Both the position numbers and the translations under genes were made by a program. Under the pieces are notes generated by a model, which saw only the letters and a list, made by a program, of their open reading frames with translations, had not been told where the DNA came from and made no database searches. From contig DGXZ01000046.1 in assembly GCA_002396485.1 (NCBI GenBank), positions 85,365 to 149,364 of the forward strand: DNA of 64,000 nucleotides. Reading direction: 5' to 3'. This document shows positions 41,607-49,800 of this stretch, in pieces. The stretch's first letter is position 1, and every line of letters begins with the position of its first letter. This DNA is from Spartobacteria bacterium UBA5019 (GTDB taxonomy: Bacteria; Verrucomicrobiota; Verrucomicrobiia; Chthoniobacterales; Terrimicrobiaceae).

Positions 41607-44600
41607 TCAATGCTCCCGAAGGCTTGCTTGGGAATTCCTCGCTTCCCACAGTTTGCCCATGGTTTCGAGCCAATCCGCCAGCGCATTTTTGGCCTTCAGA
41701 GGCTCAGCGAGAGGCTCTTCCTGATGCGCGACATGGCGGTTTCTGAAGTCATTCAATCTGCTGACGCGATCCAGCAAATCCCTTGACCCTGTAAATTTCA
41801 GGCTGCATTTTACAGTATCGAAAACTCCCCCGATCCTGGTTGAATCGTTTAGTGCGTAGTCCAGACAGCTCCGCAACATTCCCACTGGAGACACCCCGCT
41901 GCGATACACCAGTGTTTTCCGCAAGTTCCGGCCAAGGTCTTCATAGTGCCGCCGCATCCGCTGATCCACTTTTCCCAAATAGGGGTAGAACCAATCTTGC
42001 TGATCCACTGGGTTTGAAGGGATGAGCGGTGAGAGTTTTGTCATTACCAGCCCCTTCGCGCATTCATCCACGACTCCGAGTAATGTGGTGAACACGGGGG
42101 CGTAGTTGATTCCTTCCTTCTTCTCGAAAAAGCGGAATAGCGAAATGGCTTCATTCGCAGCCCGTCTCAGTCGTTCCGGCAATCTCTCAAGTAAACTTTC
42201 GGGAACGACCGATTGCGCGGCAGGAGCTTTTTCGTCCAGCATGCCGAGGTTGGCGAATAGTGGAAGTTCGTCCGCAAGTTTTCTCTCATCGAGCAAATCC
42301 TGCAAACTTGGCGCGCAGGCTTTCGCAAGTTGGGAAAAATCGCTTCCGTTGAACCGATGGAACACGCCTTCAAGCACGAACACATATTCCCATTCCGCGC
42401 CCTTGCTCCATTCGACTGTGGCACGGGCTTTCACCGGAACATCACGATCCACTAGGCCTTTCGTTTCCACGAGGTAACAGCGTCCGTTTTTCGTTCGAAC
42501 GAAAAAGTCTGGTGTGTAAAACGCCAGCCTGTGACCATCCGCCAGATAGTCGATCCGCAGGGCCTGGGGCCCAGCATTCTTTGCGAAGGCGACCACATCG
42601 CTACAGCGTGACATCAGTTCCGCAAAAGCCGTTTCAAGAGCCCGGTTGCAAGGAATAAGATTAAAAAGAGTCTTTTGAGAAGTTAGCACCGGCCTGCGCT
42701 CGCTTACGGTGACTTGAAACGGGCGCCATGATGCCAATGAAAGAGGCGCCATCATCGATTCGCGTGTTTGTGATTGAATGATCTTCGAACGCACCAGCGG
42801 CAGAAACACCGCGCGCACATTTTCTCTCACATCCGCATCTCCGAGTCGATTCACCAGCTTGACATCGAAAACAGACTGGCCGGGCCCGAACAAAATTTCT
42901 TCTAGAAACACCTGCAAGAGCGGAGCGAGGACCTGATGCGTGCCCTTCACCTTGCAGATATGTTCCACCTCCTGCACATAAAACGAAATCGCGCCGAGGC
43001 CGGATTCCAAGAGCACCAGATTTACTTTCATGTGCTCGACCACCTCACCGGTGATCAGGTGGCGGCCTTCATATTGCACTTCATCGGGGCCACGTTCACC
43101 CAGTGAAAGAGTCTGGTATTTTTGAAACGCCGATCTCATTTCATCCTGCGTGATAGGTCCCAAACCGGTCAGCGTTTGATTTCCTGCTGACAAGCGGGGA
43201 ATGAGGATATCCAGCGAGGCGGAGTCTTTCGTGTTGGTGTCCGGGAAAATCGAGACCGTTGTGACCGGCACTTTTTCAATATCCACCAATTCGACCTCTA
43301 GGCCTTCCTGTGCGAGTTCGTCGCGATAAAGTCGTGCGAACGCCTCGTGTTCCACCACCGTCACCACTTCGTTCGCCTGCCCGGGTAGGGTCATTCGCCG
43401 CAAACCGCGTCCGAGCGTCTGTTCTGGCAGAATGCCGGCTTTCGAGCTGAATGGCCTCAGTGGAACAATGGTCGTGACATTCCTCACATCCCAGCCTTCC
43501 CGCAGCATCAGCACGCTCACGATGCAGAAATACCGACTCGATCCGGAATCCAGCTCGCGGCTGAGCTTCCGAAGTGCCCTGAGATCCTCATCCGTAATGT
43601 CCTTTTCACTTGGATCGAAGGCTCCGGTCTTTTTGTTGATCTTGCCTTTGAGGTTCGTGTGTAGGTTGATTGTCCGTCCGTTGAGATCCTTAAACAAGGG
43701 GTCATCCTGAAGGCGGCGGGTAATCTCATTCGCATCCTTGGTGTCGTTGCACATTACGAAGAGCAGCGGTTTCTTGCCGGACTCCAGCCATTCTTCACAG
43801 CTCTTCTGCCAACGCTGATAGCCAAGTCTCAGATGCGCCTCGTAACGATAAGCCGCATCATCAGTGGCCTGTTCCACCAGATTGCCGGCACGGCCAATGA
43901 TCGGCGTTTTCACGATGCCAGCATCCACGGCTTCGCCGAGCGGCGTGTCGCATACGATGTGCTTAAAGTAGTTTGCTTTGTTGTCCTTGGGCGTTGCAGA
44001 GAAATCCAGTTGGGAAACCAGCATGCCACCTCGTTTCCTGAGTGTTTCATGCAGGAATGAAATGGCCTCATTCCAAGCAGAGTCCGGATCCCAGACATTG
44101 TGCGCCTCGTCATTGAGCACCATAATTCGCTCGTGACCGGTGATGCGTTCACGCAGGGCCGCGCCAGTGTCCAGCGCGGAAGCCTTGGCAACAGCAGGCC
44201 CCATCCACTCAAAGGCTCCGCCCTTGAGTGTTTTTCGGTTGGAGTTGTCGAATAGCCGGTGAATATTTGTGAGGTAGAGCACTCCGCCGGTATGAGCGCC
44301 GCCAGCCTCATCCTGCAAAACCGTCGTCAGGTTCCAGTCGCCGCGCCATTCTACGGGAATTAGCGGATCGTTGTCGAAAATGTCTGTGCCTCCGCCTTCC
44401 GGTTTAAAGTCTTCCTTCAGGCGCTCGAACACCGTCAGGTTCGGCGCAATTACCACAAAATGCCTCGCCATGTTTGAATCGCTTTCCCGCAGCGCGTGGA
44501 AGTAGCTCCAAACGATGCACTGGCTCATCACCTTGGTCTTGCCGGAACCTGTCGCCATTTTGAAAGCATATCGGCTCCATGCGTCTTCATCATCGGTAAT

Positions 44601-44999
44601 GCCCAGCGCGGCGGTTTCCGCGTAGGCTCCGCCGAACTCGGCAATGATCTGCGACAGACATTCCAGTTTGCGGACCTCTTTCAGATAGATGAATGTCTCC
44701 AGCGCCTCGCGCTGGCAGAAATAATAGCGGAACTCAAAGCCACCAACTTGATGGCTCCTCCCGAACCAATGGTTGAGTAGATAGCGAGTGGTGTCGCTCG
44801 CGCCTGGATAAAACGCGTCTCGCCAATCCTTCACCGCGCCGCGGAGGTTCTGGGCGATAGTGATGCCGCTCGGGCGTCTCCCGTCGCGGGTAGTGGCTCC
44901 CACGTTGCCTTCCGCGCGGCCGCGGTGCTTGCGCGGCTCCTCCCAAGCGGAAAAGAGCGGTTCCAAAGATTCGGTTTTTACAGTCAGGGAATCAGGCAT
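41607..44999 (-). CDS. res: Type III restriction enzyme, Res subunit, with HEPN-like C-terminus
   Basis: 1130 residues. It has an SF2 helicase core with Walker A ATGSGKT (149-155), DEAH-box variant NDEAH, LDFSATP and QTLGRGLRR. After it comes a PD-(D/E)XK nuclease with TPDFFVRTKNGRCYLVETKG. A further ~200 residues follow; they are helical and contain FRNRHVAH (R1086 to H1092), the Rx5H pattern of HEPN domains. The ATG at 44999 is used. Its partner mod is at 45496-47397 on the same strand, but hicBA intervenes in the opposite orientation. It translocates on DNA and cleaves unmodified sites with Mod. Confidence 0.88.
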   Translation of the reverse strand: MPDSLTVKTESLEPLFSAWEEPRKHRGRAEGNVGATTRDGRRPSGITIAQNLRGAVKDWRDAFYPGASDTTRYLLNHWFGRSHQVGGFEFRYYFCQREALETFIYLKEVRKLECLSQIIAEFGGAYAETAALGITDDEDAWSRYAFKMATGSGKTKVMSQCIVWSYFHALRESDSNMARHFVVIAPNLTVFERLKEDFKPEGGGTDIFDNDPLIPVEWRGDWNLTTVLQDEAGGAHTGGVLYLTNIHRLFDNSNRKTLKGGAFEWMGPAVAKASALDTGAALRERITGHERIMVLNDEAHNVWDPDSAWNEAISFLHETLRKRGGMLVSQLDFSATPKDNKANYFKHIVCDTPLGEAVDAGIVKTPIIGRAGNLVEQATDDAAYRYEAHLRLGYQRWQKSCEEWLESGKKPLLFVMCNDTKDANEITRRLQDDPLFKDLNGRTINLHTNLKGKINKKTGAFDPSEKDITDEDLRALRKLSRELDSGSSRYFCIVSVLMLREGWDVRNVTTIVPLRPFSSKAGILPEQTLGRGLRRMTLPGQANEVVTVVEHEAFARLYRDELAQEGLEVELVDIEKVPVTTVSIFPDTNTKDSASLDILIPRLSAGNQTLTGLGPITQDEMRSAFQKYQTLSLGERGPDEVQYEGRHLITGEVVEHMKVNLVLLESGLGAISFYVQEVEHICKVKGTHQVLAPLLQVFLEEILFGPGQSVFDVKLVNRLGDADVRENVRAVFLPLVRSKIIQSQTRESMMAPLSLASWRPFQVTVSERRPVLTSQKTLFNLIPCNRALETAFAELMSRCSDVVAFAKNAGPQALRIDYLADGHRLAFYTPDFFVRTKNGRCYLVETKGLVDRDVPVKARATVEWSKGAEWEYVFVLEGVFHRFNGSDFSQLAKACAPSLQDLLDERKLADELPLFANLGMLDEKAPAAQSVVPESLLERLPERLRRAANEAISLFRFFEKKEGINYAPVFTTLLGVVDECAKGLVMTKLSPLIPSNPVDQQDWFYPYLGKVDQRMRRHYEDLGRNLRKTLVYRSGVSPVGMLRSCLDYALNDSTRIGGVFDTVKCSLKFTGSRDLLDRVSRLNDFRNRHVAHQEEPLAEPLKAKNALADWLETMGKLWEARNSQASLREH

Positions 45000-45050
45000 G
45001 GTAGAAAATTGGGTGGTTGACCAAAGAGAATGATGAGGGAAACTTGGCTC

Positions 45051-45260
45051 ATGAAATTCTACACGGCGGTGATTGAACGCGACTCCGTGACCGGCCTGCT
45101 TGTTGGATATGTGCCCGGTTTTCCAGGTGCACACTCGCAGGGAGAAACGATGGAGGAACTCAACGAAAACCTGCGCGAAGTGATTGCCATGCTTCTCGAG
45201 GACGGCGAACCCAACTTTGAGGCTGAATTCGTGGGAACCCAGAATGTCGCGCTCGCCTGA
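45051..45260 (+). CDS. hicB: HicB-type antitoxin
   Basis: 69 residues with the partial RNase H fold of HicB: MKFYTAVIERDSVTGLLVGY then VPGFPGAHSQGETMEELNEN. There is no C-terminal DNA-binding domain, so it is the short form. The ATG at 45051 has GAGGGA about 10 bp upstream, better than ATGs at 45030 or 45033. hicA follows after 2 bp. The pair lies between mod and res and runs against them. Confidence 0.85.
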   Translation: MKFYTAVIERDSVTGLLVGYVPGFPGAHSQGETMEELNENLREVIAMLLEDGEPNFEAEFVGTQNVALA

Positions 45261-45262
45261 AC

Positions 45263-45487
45263 ATGGGCTCTCTTCCCGTTCTCAAGCCTGCGGAAGTCTG
45301 CCGTCTTCTGGAAGGTCTTGGCTTCGCGGCCGTCCGCCAAAGGGGTTCGCATATCCAGTATCGTCACGCTGACGGACGGGGAACAACTGTTCCCATGCAC
45401 AAGGGACGCGACATCGCTCCTCCTCTGCTCCGACAGATCGCCCGGGACATCGGACTGACGATCGAGGAATTGGTTTCCCGTCGCTGA
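45263..45487 (+). CDS. hicA: HicA-type mRNA interferase toxin
   Basis: 74 residues with the dsRBD-like HicA fold: VCRLLEGLGFAAVRQRGSHI, in which the GSH histidine is catalytic, then TVPMHKGRDIAPPLLRQIAR. It starts 2 bp after the hicB stop and ends 8 bp before the convergent mod stop. Family length is complete, so the toxin is probably functional and held by HicB. Confidence 0.88.
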   Translation: MGSLPVLKPAEVCRLLEGLGFAAVRQRGSHIQYRHADGRGTTVPMHKGRDIAPPLLRQIARDIGLTIEELVSRR

Positions 45488-45495
45488 CATCGTGA

Positions 45496-47397
45496 TCAAA
45501 TAGCGATGTCCAGCGTCAGGCTGGTGTCACAGCCAAACACATCCACTACTTTCACGCAGATGGTGCGTTTTCCTGGTGCTGGATAGGTGTAGGCGGCGTC
45601 GCTGACGGTTTTCAGACTCCGATCCTTGCGCGTCCGGTAATCCTGCCAGTCATGGTGAAACGGCTCGCCGGGTTTCCAATCGAAGTCCACTGCCCAGAAG
45701 TCAATAAAATCGAAACCACTGCGGATGGCGCGTTCCTGCAAGGCTTCCAATTCCTTGCCGGGGACTTCCGCCAGCGAGGGCAGGAATTTGGTCAGCTTCA
45801 CTTCCACGATCGTTTTACCAGCTTCTGCCCGAGTAACAGCCTCCGCCTCCAAAACCGCCATCTCGAGAAAGGGCGGCGGACTCTTGCGGTTCTTTTCCAT
45901 GATCTCTCGTGGAATGGGCACCAGCTTCAGGCGGATGCCGTGCTCGGCTTCCAGCGCGAGGCAATGCTGGCGCAACTCCATCTGGAATTCCCATGCTAGG
46001 CAATAGACCTCACGCCCTCCCGCCGCCACCACAGCTTCCGACACCGAGCGAGCCTCGTCGCTGGTAAAAATCCCATCGATGCCGTCCACATGGCAGAACG
46101 CCGCGCCCTTGCGACCATGAAGCAGGGGGCTGGTGGCATTGGTGAGAATCTCCGCCCGGAAAAATTCCAGCACTACCTTGCGGTGCTCTTCCTCAGCGCC
46201 TTTCAAGCGGTCTTTTTGCCACCACTGCCGTTCGTAACGACCAAGATTGTGAACATCGAAAGCACGGTAAGGCTGGCCTTCTTTATGAAGCTTGCCCTGG
46301 AGTTCGATCAAGCGCTTGCGCGTCGTATGAATAGCGAATCGCCCAAGGTCTGCCATGATCCATCGGCGGCCTAACCGCTCTGCCACCGCGCCCGTGGTGC
46401 CGCTGCCACAGAAAAAGTCGGCGACGAGATCACCTTCGTTTGAATGCCCTTGGAGTATTGTTTCCAGTAGCTCTTCGGGCTTTTGTGTAGGATATCCTAT
46501 CCTCTCATTTGCAACAGGATGAATGAATGGGATATCCCAAACATCATGTTTTGAAACACCATCGCCTTTGCGTTCGATTAACTGTGTCTTATCCTGAACA
46601 GCCCTTCCTCCTTCGACTTTTCTCTTGAACTCGGCGACAACAGTCTTGTCAGAAAAAGGTTCAAATTGTCGATTAAATAGCCAGCTGTTGGACTTCGTAA
46701 CCCAGTGCAGCGTATCGTGCATTCTCTGATAAGTGCTAGAGTCGGCTGTCCATCTCCGGTATCTCCAAATGACTTCATTATGATAGTTGTCTTGACCAAA
46801 TACCTCGTCGAGAATTAGTTTTATAAATCCATTAACACGATAATCACAATGCACATAGAGGCTTCCTTTTTCCGATAGCAACTCCTTCATCAAAGACAAC
46901 CGCTCGAACATCATGTGCAGGTAACTGTCTGTGCCCTTGCCCCAAATGTCGCGGTAAGCGACCATTTCGAGCGTGGACTGGTCTTTTTCGATGGTTTCCT
47001 TTCCATCTCCGATGGGCACATCCATCGTGAAATCCGCGCCGACATGGAAGGGTGGGTCGATGTAGATGAGGTCGATCTTGCCCTTGAACTCGGCGAGCAA
47101 GCTGGCGAGCACCAATTTGTTGTCGCCCCAGATCAGACGATTGCGGAAATCGTCACGCTTTTTTCCGGCGAGTTGTTCTTCAAACATCGTGAGCTGGCCG
47201 GTGGCCTCAGCTCGCTGGCGAGGTTCATCGACAGTCTCAATTTTTTGGAGCGGCATCGCCAGCGACGCAGCATCGACTTCCCGGTGGCGGCCATATTCAT
47301 CGTATTTTCCATCCCACACCAGTTCGGTGCGCATGAGGGACAGAGGATGAGGATTGGCGGGTCCCCATAAAAAATCTTTCTGCGGAGTGTGCTTCAT
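45496..47397 (-). CDS. mod: Type III DNA-methyltransferase, Mod subunit
   Basis: 633 residues, a beta-class N6-adenine methyltransferase. The catalytic motif IV is DLIYIDPPF (DPPF at 114-117, a variant of DPPY) and the SAM motif DFFCGSGTTGAV comes later. IGYPTQKPEELLETIL is the usual motif X region. The C-terminus KRTICVKVVDVFGCDT is typical of type III Mod. The ATG at 47397 (MKHTPQKDF) is preferred. A small RHH-like gene ends 10 bp upstream. Res follows downstream beyond hicBA. Confidence 0.92.
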   Translation of the reverse strand: MKHTPQKDFLWGPANPHPLSLMRTELVWDGKYDEYGRHREVDAASLAMPLQKIETVDEPRQRAEATGQLTMFEEQLAGKKRDDFRNRLIWGDNKLVLASLLAEFKGKIDLIYIDPPFHVGADFTMDVPIGDGKETIEKDQSTLEMVAYRDIWGKGTDSYLHMMFERLSLMKELLSEKGSLYVHCDYRVNGFIKLILDEVFGQDNYHNEVIWRYRRWTADSSTYQRMHDTLHWVTKSNSWLFNRQFEPFSDKTVVAEFKRKVEGGRAVQDKTQLIERKGDGVSKHDVWDIPFIHPVANERIGYPTQKPEELLETILQGHSNEGDLVADFFCGSGTTGAVAERLGRRWIMADLGRFAIHTTRKRLIELQGKLHKEGQPYRAFDVHNLGRYERQWWQKDRLKGAEEEHRKVVLEFFRAEILTNATSPLLHGRKGAAFCHVDGIDGIFTSDEARSVSEAVVAAGGREVYCLAWEFQMELRQHCLALEAEHGIRLKLVPIPREIMEKNRKSPPPFLEMAVLEAEAVTRAEAGKTIVEVKLTKFLPSLAEVPGKELEALQERAIRSGFDFIDFWAVDFDWKPGEPFHHDWQDYRTRKDRSLKTVSDAAYTYPAPGKRTICVKVVDVFGCDTSLTLDIAI

Positions 47398-47407
47398 TTC
47401 GCTTCTC

Positions 47408-47632
47408 CTATCCCTGCTGAAAGGCTTTTTTCCTGATAAGAGCACTGCCCCGAGTGCTCGTCTCTATGATTTTCTCCTTCTCGATGACCTGAAAGAGCAA
47501 ATGGGCTATGACCCGGCTGGTGGGGATGCGGAGGCCGTTGTTGTCGGCTTTTTTCTGAATCCACTCCCACAGATCGGGTGACAAAGAGAGATTGATAGCC
47601 TTGTTTTTGCGCACAGATGCCAAGTGTGCCAC
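47408..47632 (-). CDS. Small ribbon-helix-helix-like protein upstream of mod
   Basis: About 70-75 residues: KNKAINLSLSPDLWEWIQKK, then ADNNGLRIPTSRVIAHLLFQ. The opening strand and two helices fit a ribbon-helix-helix DNA-binding protein. Starts are GTG codons at 47632 or 47614; no ATG fits. It ends 10 bp before the mod start, so it may regulate the restriction system. The match is by pattern only. Confidence 0.5.
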   Translation of the reverse strand: MAHLASVRKNKAINLSLSPDLWEWIQKKADNNGLRIPTSRVIAHLLFQVIEKEKIIETSTRGSALIRKKAFQQG

Positions 47633-47711
47633 ACGAATTACTGGTGGCAATTTTTTTTTGGAGGGGTTTTTTAAGTGGCTATTTCGTGGGTTTTTCTGAG
47701 GAAGGCGCCTT

Positions 47712-47727
47712 GCAACACTTTTGTTGC
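47712..47727. promoter_or_regulatory. Inverted repeat between two small divergent regulators
   Basis: GCAACA-cttt-TGTTGC lies 18 bp before the GTG at 47746 and about 80 bp before the divergent gene at 47632. It is placed to serve as an operator for one or both small regulators. Confidence 0.45.
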
Positions 47728-47745
47728 GTGTGCTATTTTTGTTTT

Positions 47746-48018
47746 GTGCCGAGAAAGACCATAACCGCGAATGTATCGCTGCCGCCGGAGATTCATGCTT
47801 GGGTGAAGGGCAAGATCGCCGCCATTTTGGAGGTGGAACCGGCGGCGAATCCGACATTCACCAGCGTGGTTTCGGACGCCTTGCGCCGCGCCATGCGCGA
47901 TGAGGAGAAGGCGGCTCAGCTTGCGGAATCACCCGAGGCAGCGCCGCTGCAGCCACTTTCAACAACCAAGGCCAAATACAAAAACGCGCGCGAAAGCAAA
48001 AAGCAGACGGGATCGTAA
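47746..48018 (+). CDS. Small ribbon-helix-helix-like protein
   Basis: 90 residues from GTG at 47746: RKTITANVSLPPEIHAWVKG, then TFTSVVSDALRRAMRDEE. The N-terminal strand and helices suggest a CopG/ParD-like DNA-binding fold. The C-terminus is Lys-rich and probably unstructured. It is divergent from the similar small gene at 47408-47632. No toxin follows. Confidence 0.55.
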   Translation: MPRKTITANVSLPPEIHAWVKGKIAAILEVEPAANPTFTSVVSDALRRAMRDEEKAAQLAESPEAAPLQPLSTTKAKYKNARESKKQTGS

Positions 48019-48074
48019 ATGCTTTAGGACCTGAGTGTGCTTATCAACCTGTCGAGGCTATGTTGCTTTTCCAG

Positions 48075-48167
48075 GCTCGACTTTCCGGGGATGGCGGACG
48101 CCGAACTTCTGCCGATGATCAGCGACGAGGAACATGCTGCCACAAGAGACGCTCTGCAAGCCTTGCT
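48075..48167 (+). pseudogene. Truncated copy of the DUF1802 3' region
   Basis: A fragment equivalent to residues ~147-178 of the DUF1802 protein, with several amino-acid changes and no N-terminal part. It lies just before the end of the Schlafen-like gene. Together with 38265-38360 it brackets about 9.7 kb of accessory DNA. Divergence suggests an old event or a donor-derived homologue. Confidence 0.75.
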
Positions 48168-48195
48168 CGTCCTTGGTTGGAAAAGGGAGGGAACT

Positions 48196-49644
48196 TTAGG
48201 AAATCTGCATTCTGCCTTTCTCGGTGAGTCGGTATTTCTGGAGTCGGCTGTTGGGTTTTTCGGGGATGGTGCGTTCGAGAATCTGCTCCGATAAAAGTCG
48301 GTCTAGGTAATTGCGTTGAAATGTCTCCCGATGGCGAATGCCTGTGACTTTCTGGATTTCCGCGCTGGTGCATGGTTGGTTTAGGCATGCCTGTAAAACA
48401 TCATGAATCCATGCTTCGACTTGTCCGGTGACTTGTCCGGTGACTTGTCCGGTGACTTGTATCGACTCTAAGCCCCCTTTTCGTGATTGTTCACGAGTGA
48501 GCGGCAGAATTTTAGGGAGGATGAGGGTGAAGCGGACGCGTCCGGCGAGTTCTTCGATGGTGGGTTCGGGCAGGTTTTCAGCTTTGGCGATGCGGAAGAT
48601 GCCTGGAATGCCGCTGCCCCATTGTTCGACCAGTTCCAGTTCTCGAAACACGCGGGCGATGACAGGATTTCGGATTTGGGAGACGCCTTGCTTGATGTCT
48701 TCGACGGTCAGACCGGGAAGGAGCAGACCTGGGCTTTCAATCTCGATCCTGTTGTCGAAAAAGGCCACGCGAATGGGGGAACCACGGTGGGAGTAGTCGG
48801 CATGAACGAGCGCGTTGATGACGACTTCGCGGAGGATTTTCACCGGGATGCTCCAGATGTCCTTGCGGCGGATTTCTGAAAAATCCGCACCTCGCATGGC
48901 ATGCTTTTTCAGAAAGAGCATGATTTCGTCCACGGCTTTTGGCAGCGGAGAATGGATGTCGATGTGGTCGAAGATATCGGCCTTGTCGTTGCCCATGAAG
49001 CGCCCGCATTGGATCCAAGCGTCGTCGAAGTATTGGCGGCGGTCGAGGCCGTAGAGCAGTATGCCACCCTGGCTCGGCACCAGCTTGCCTTGTTCCTTGA
49101 CCATAATCCGCAGGCTTTGGAGTGTTCGCTCATCAATGGAGTTGCGACCTTCGAAATCTTTGGCGATGGCTTTGAGGTCGAGGGCATCCAGCGTGAGTTC
49201 TGGCATCGGGAGGGCATCGAAGCTCACACCTGCGACCCCGCGTTGCAACTCGGCAATTAGCTGAGGATCGGCGAGGCGATTGGTCGATCCCAACCGGACA
49301 TAGGTGCCGCTTTGCTGGCCTTCCGCTTTAAGAAAATGGGGCCGCATGCCACTAAGGAAAACTTCCACCACGAGCAGAGTTTTTTCCTCCACGGTGATCA
49401 TTTCGATACTCGGCACCAGGCGCGGCGAGATTGAGTCCGCGATGAGGTTTGACAGGCGTTCCTCTTCATCGAGCGGGTTCTCGACTCCTATGATCTTCCG
49501 GTCATCGGCCACCCCGAGGATCAAATGACCACCGGCAGAATTGGCAAATGCCACGAGCGTCCGCAGAACCGAACGCGGGGATGACAAGTTGCGCTTGAAC
49601 TCCAGCGTTTTGCTTTCCGGACCGTTGATGAGATTGGAGATCAT
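48196..49644 (-). CDS. Schlafen/AlbA-domain ATP-binding protein
   Basis: 482 residues. The N-terminal AlbA_2/Schlafen domain has ESKTLEFKRNLSSPRSVLRT, then FANSAGGHLILGVADD. The middle has an HATPase-like segment (EVVINALVHADYSHRGSPIR, EIESPGLLLPG). The tail is winged-helix and contains the repeat VTGQVTGQVTGQV, encoded by a 12-bp tandem repeat at 48419-48460. Proteins of this class are often transcription regulators or defence-associated nucleases. The ATG at 49644 is chosen over 49665. It is the last gene before the housekeeping xseA. Confidence 0.8.
   Translation of the reverse strand: MISNLINGPESKTLEFKRNLSSPRSVLRTLVAFANSAGGHLILGVADDRKIIGVENPLDEEERLSNLIADSISPRLVPSIEMITVEEKTLLVVEVFLSGMRPHFLKAEGQQSGTYVRLGSTNRLADPQLIAELQRGVAGVSFDALPMPELTLDALDLKAIAKDFEGRNSIDERTLQSLRIMVKEQGKLVPSQGGILLYGLDRRQYFDDAWIQCGRFMGNDKADIFDHIDIHSPLPKAVDEIMLFLKKHAMRGADFSEIRRKDIWSIPVKILREVVINALVHADYSHRGSPIRVAFFDNRIEIESPGLLLPGLTVEDIKQGVSQIRNPVIARVFRELELVEQWGSGIPGIFRIAKAENLPEPTIEELAGRVRFTLILPKILPLTREQSRKGGLESIQVTGQVTGQVTGQVEAWIHDVLQACLNQPCTSAEIQKVTGIRHRETFQRNYLDRLLSEQILERTIPEKPNSRLQKYRLTEKGRMQIS
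48419..48460. repeat. 12-bp tandem repeat inside the Schlafen-like gene
   Basis: About 3.5 copies of ACTTGTCCGGTG (plus strand), in frame with the gene and encoding VTGQ units. Copies are identical, so number may vary between strains without breaking the frame. Confidence 0.85.
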
Positions 49645-49800
49645 TGGGACGAATAAAAAAAACAATTTATGGATAGTTGCCAGCGGCTGTTGTTTCCGAG
49701 GAAATTTTGTTGTGAGAGTCGAGTTGAGTGTGTTGGATTTTTCAAGCGACCGACCGGTTCCAAGTAGCGAAGGACTCTCGCTGTGGCGGAGGATCTATGG

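Noticed and set aside
48419..48460. Short CRISPR-like array
   Set aside because: The units are contiguous 12-bp tandem repeats without spacers and are in frame within a gene.
38404..49644. Prophage or integrative element with its own integrase
   Set aside because: No integrase, recombinase, transposase or structural phage gene is found in the interval; only the duplicated DUF1802 end hints at insertion.
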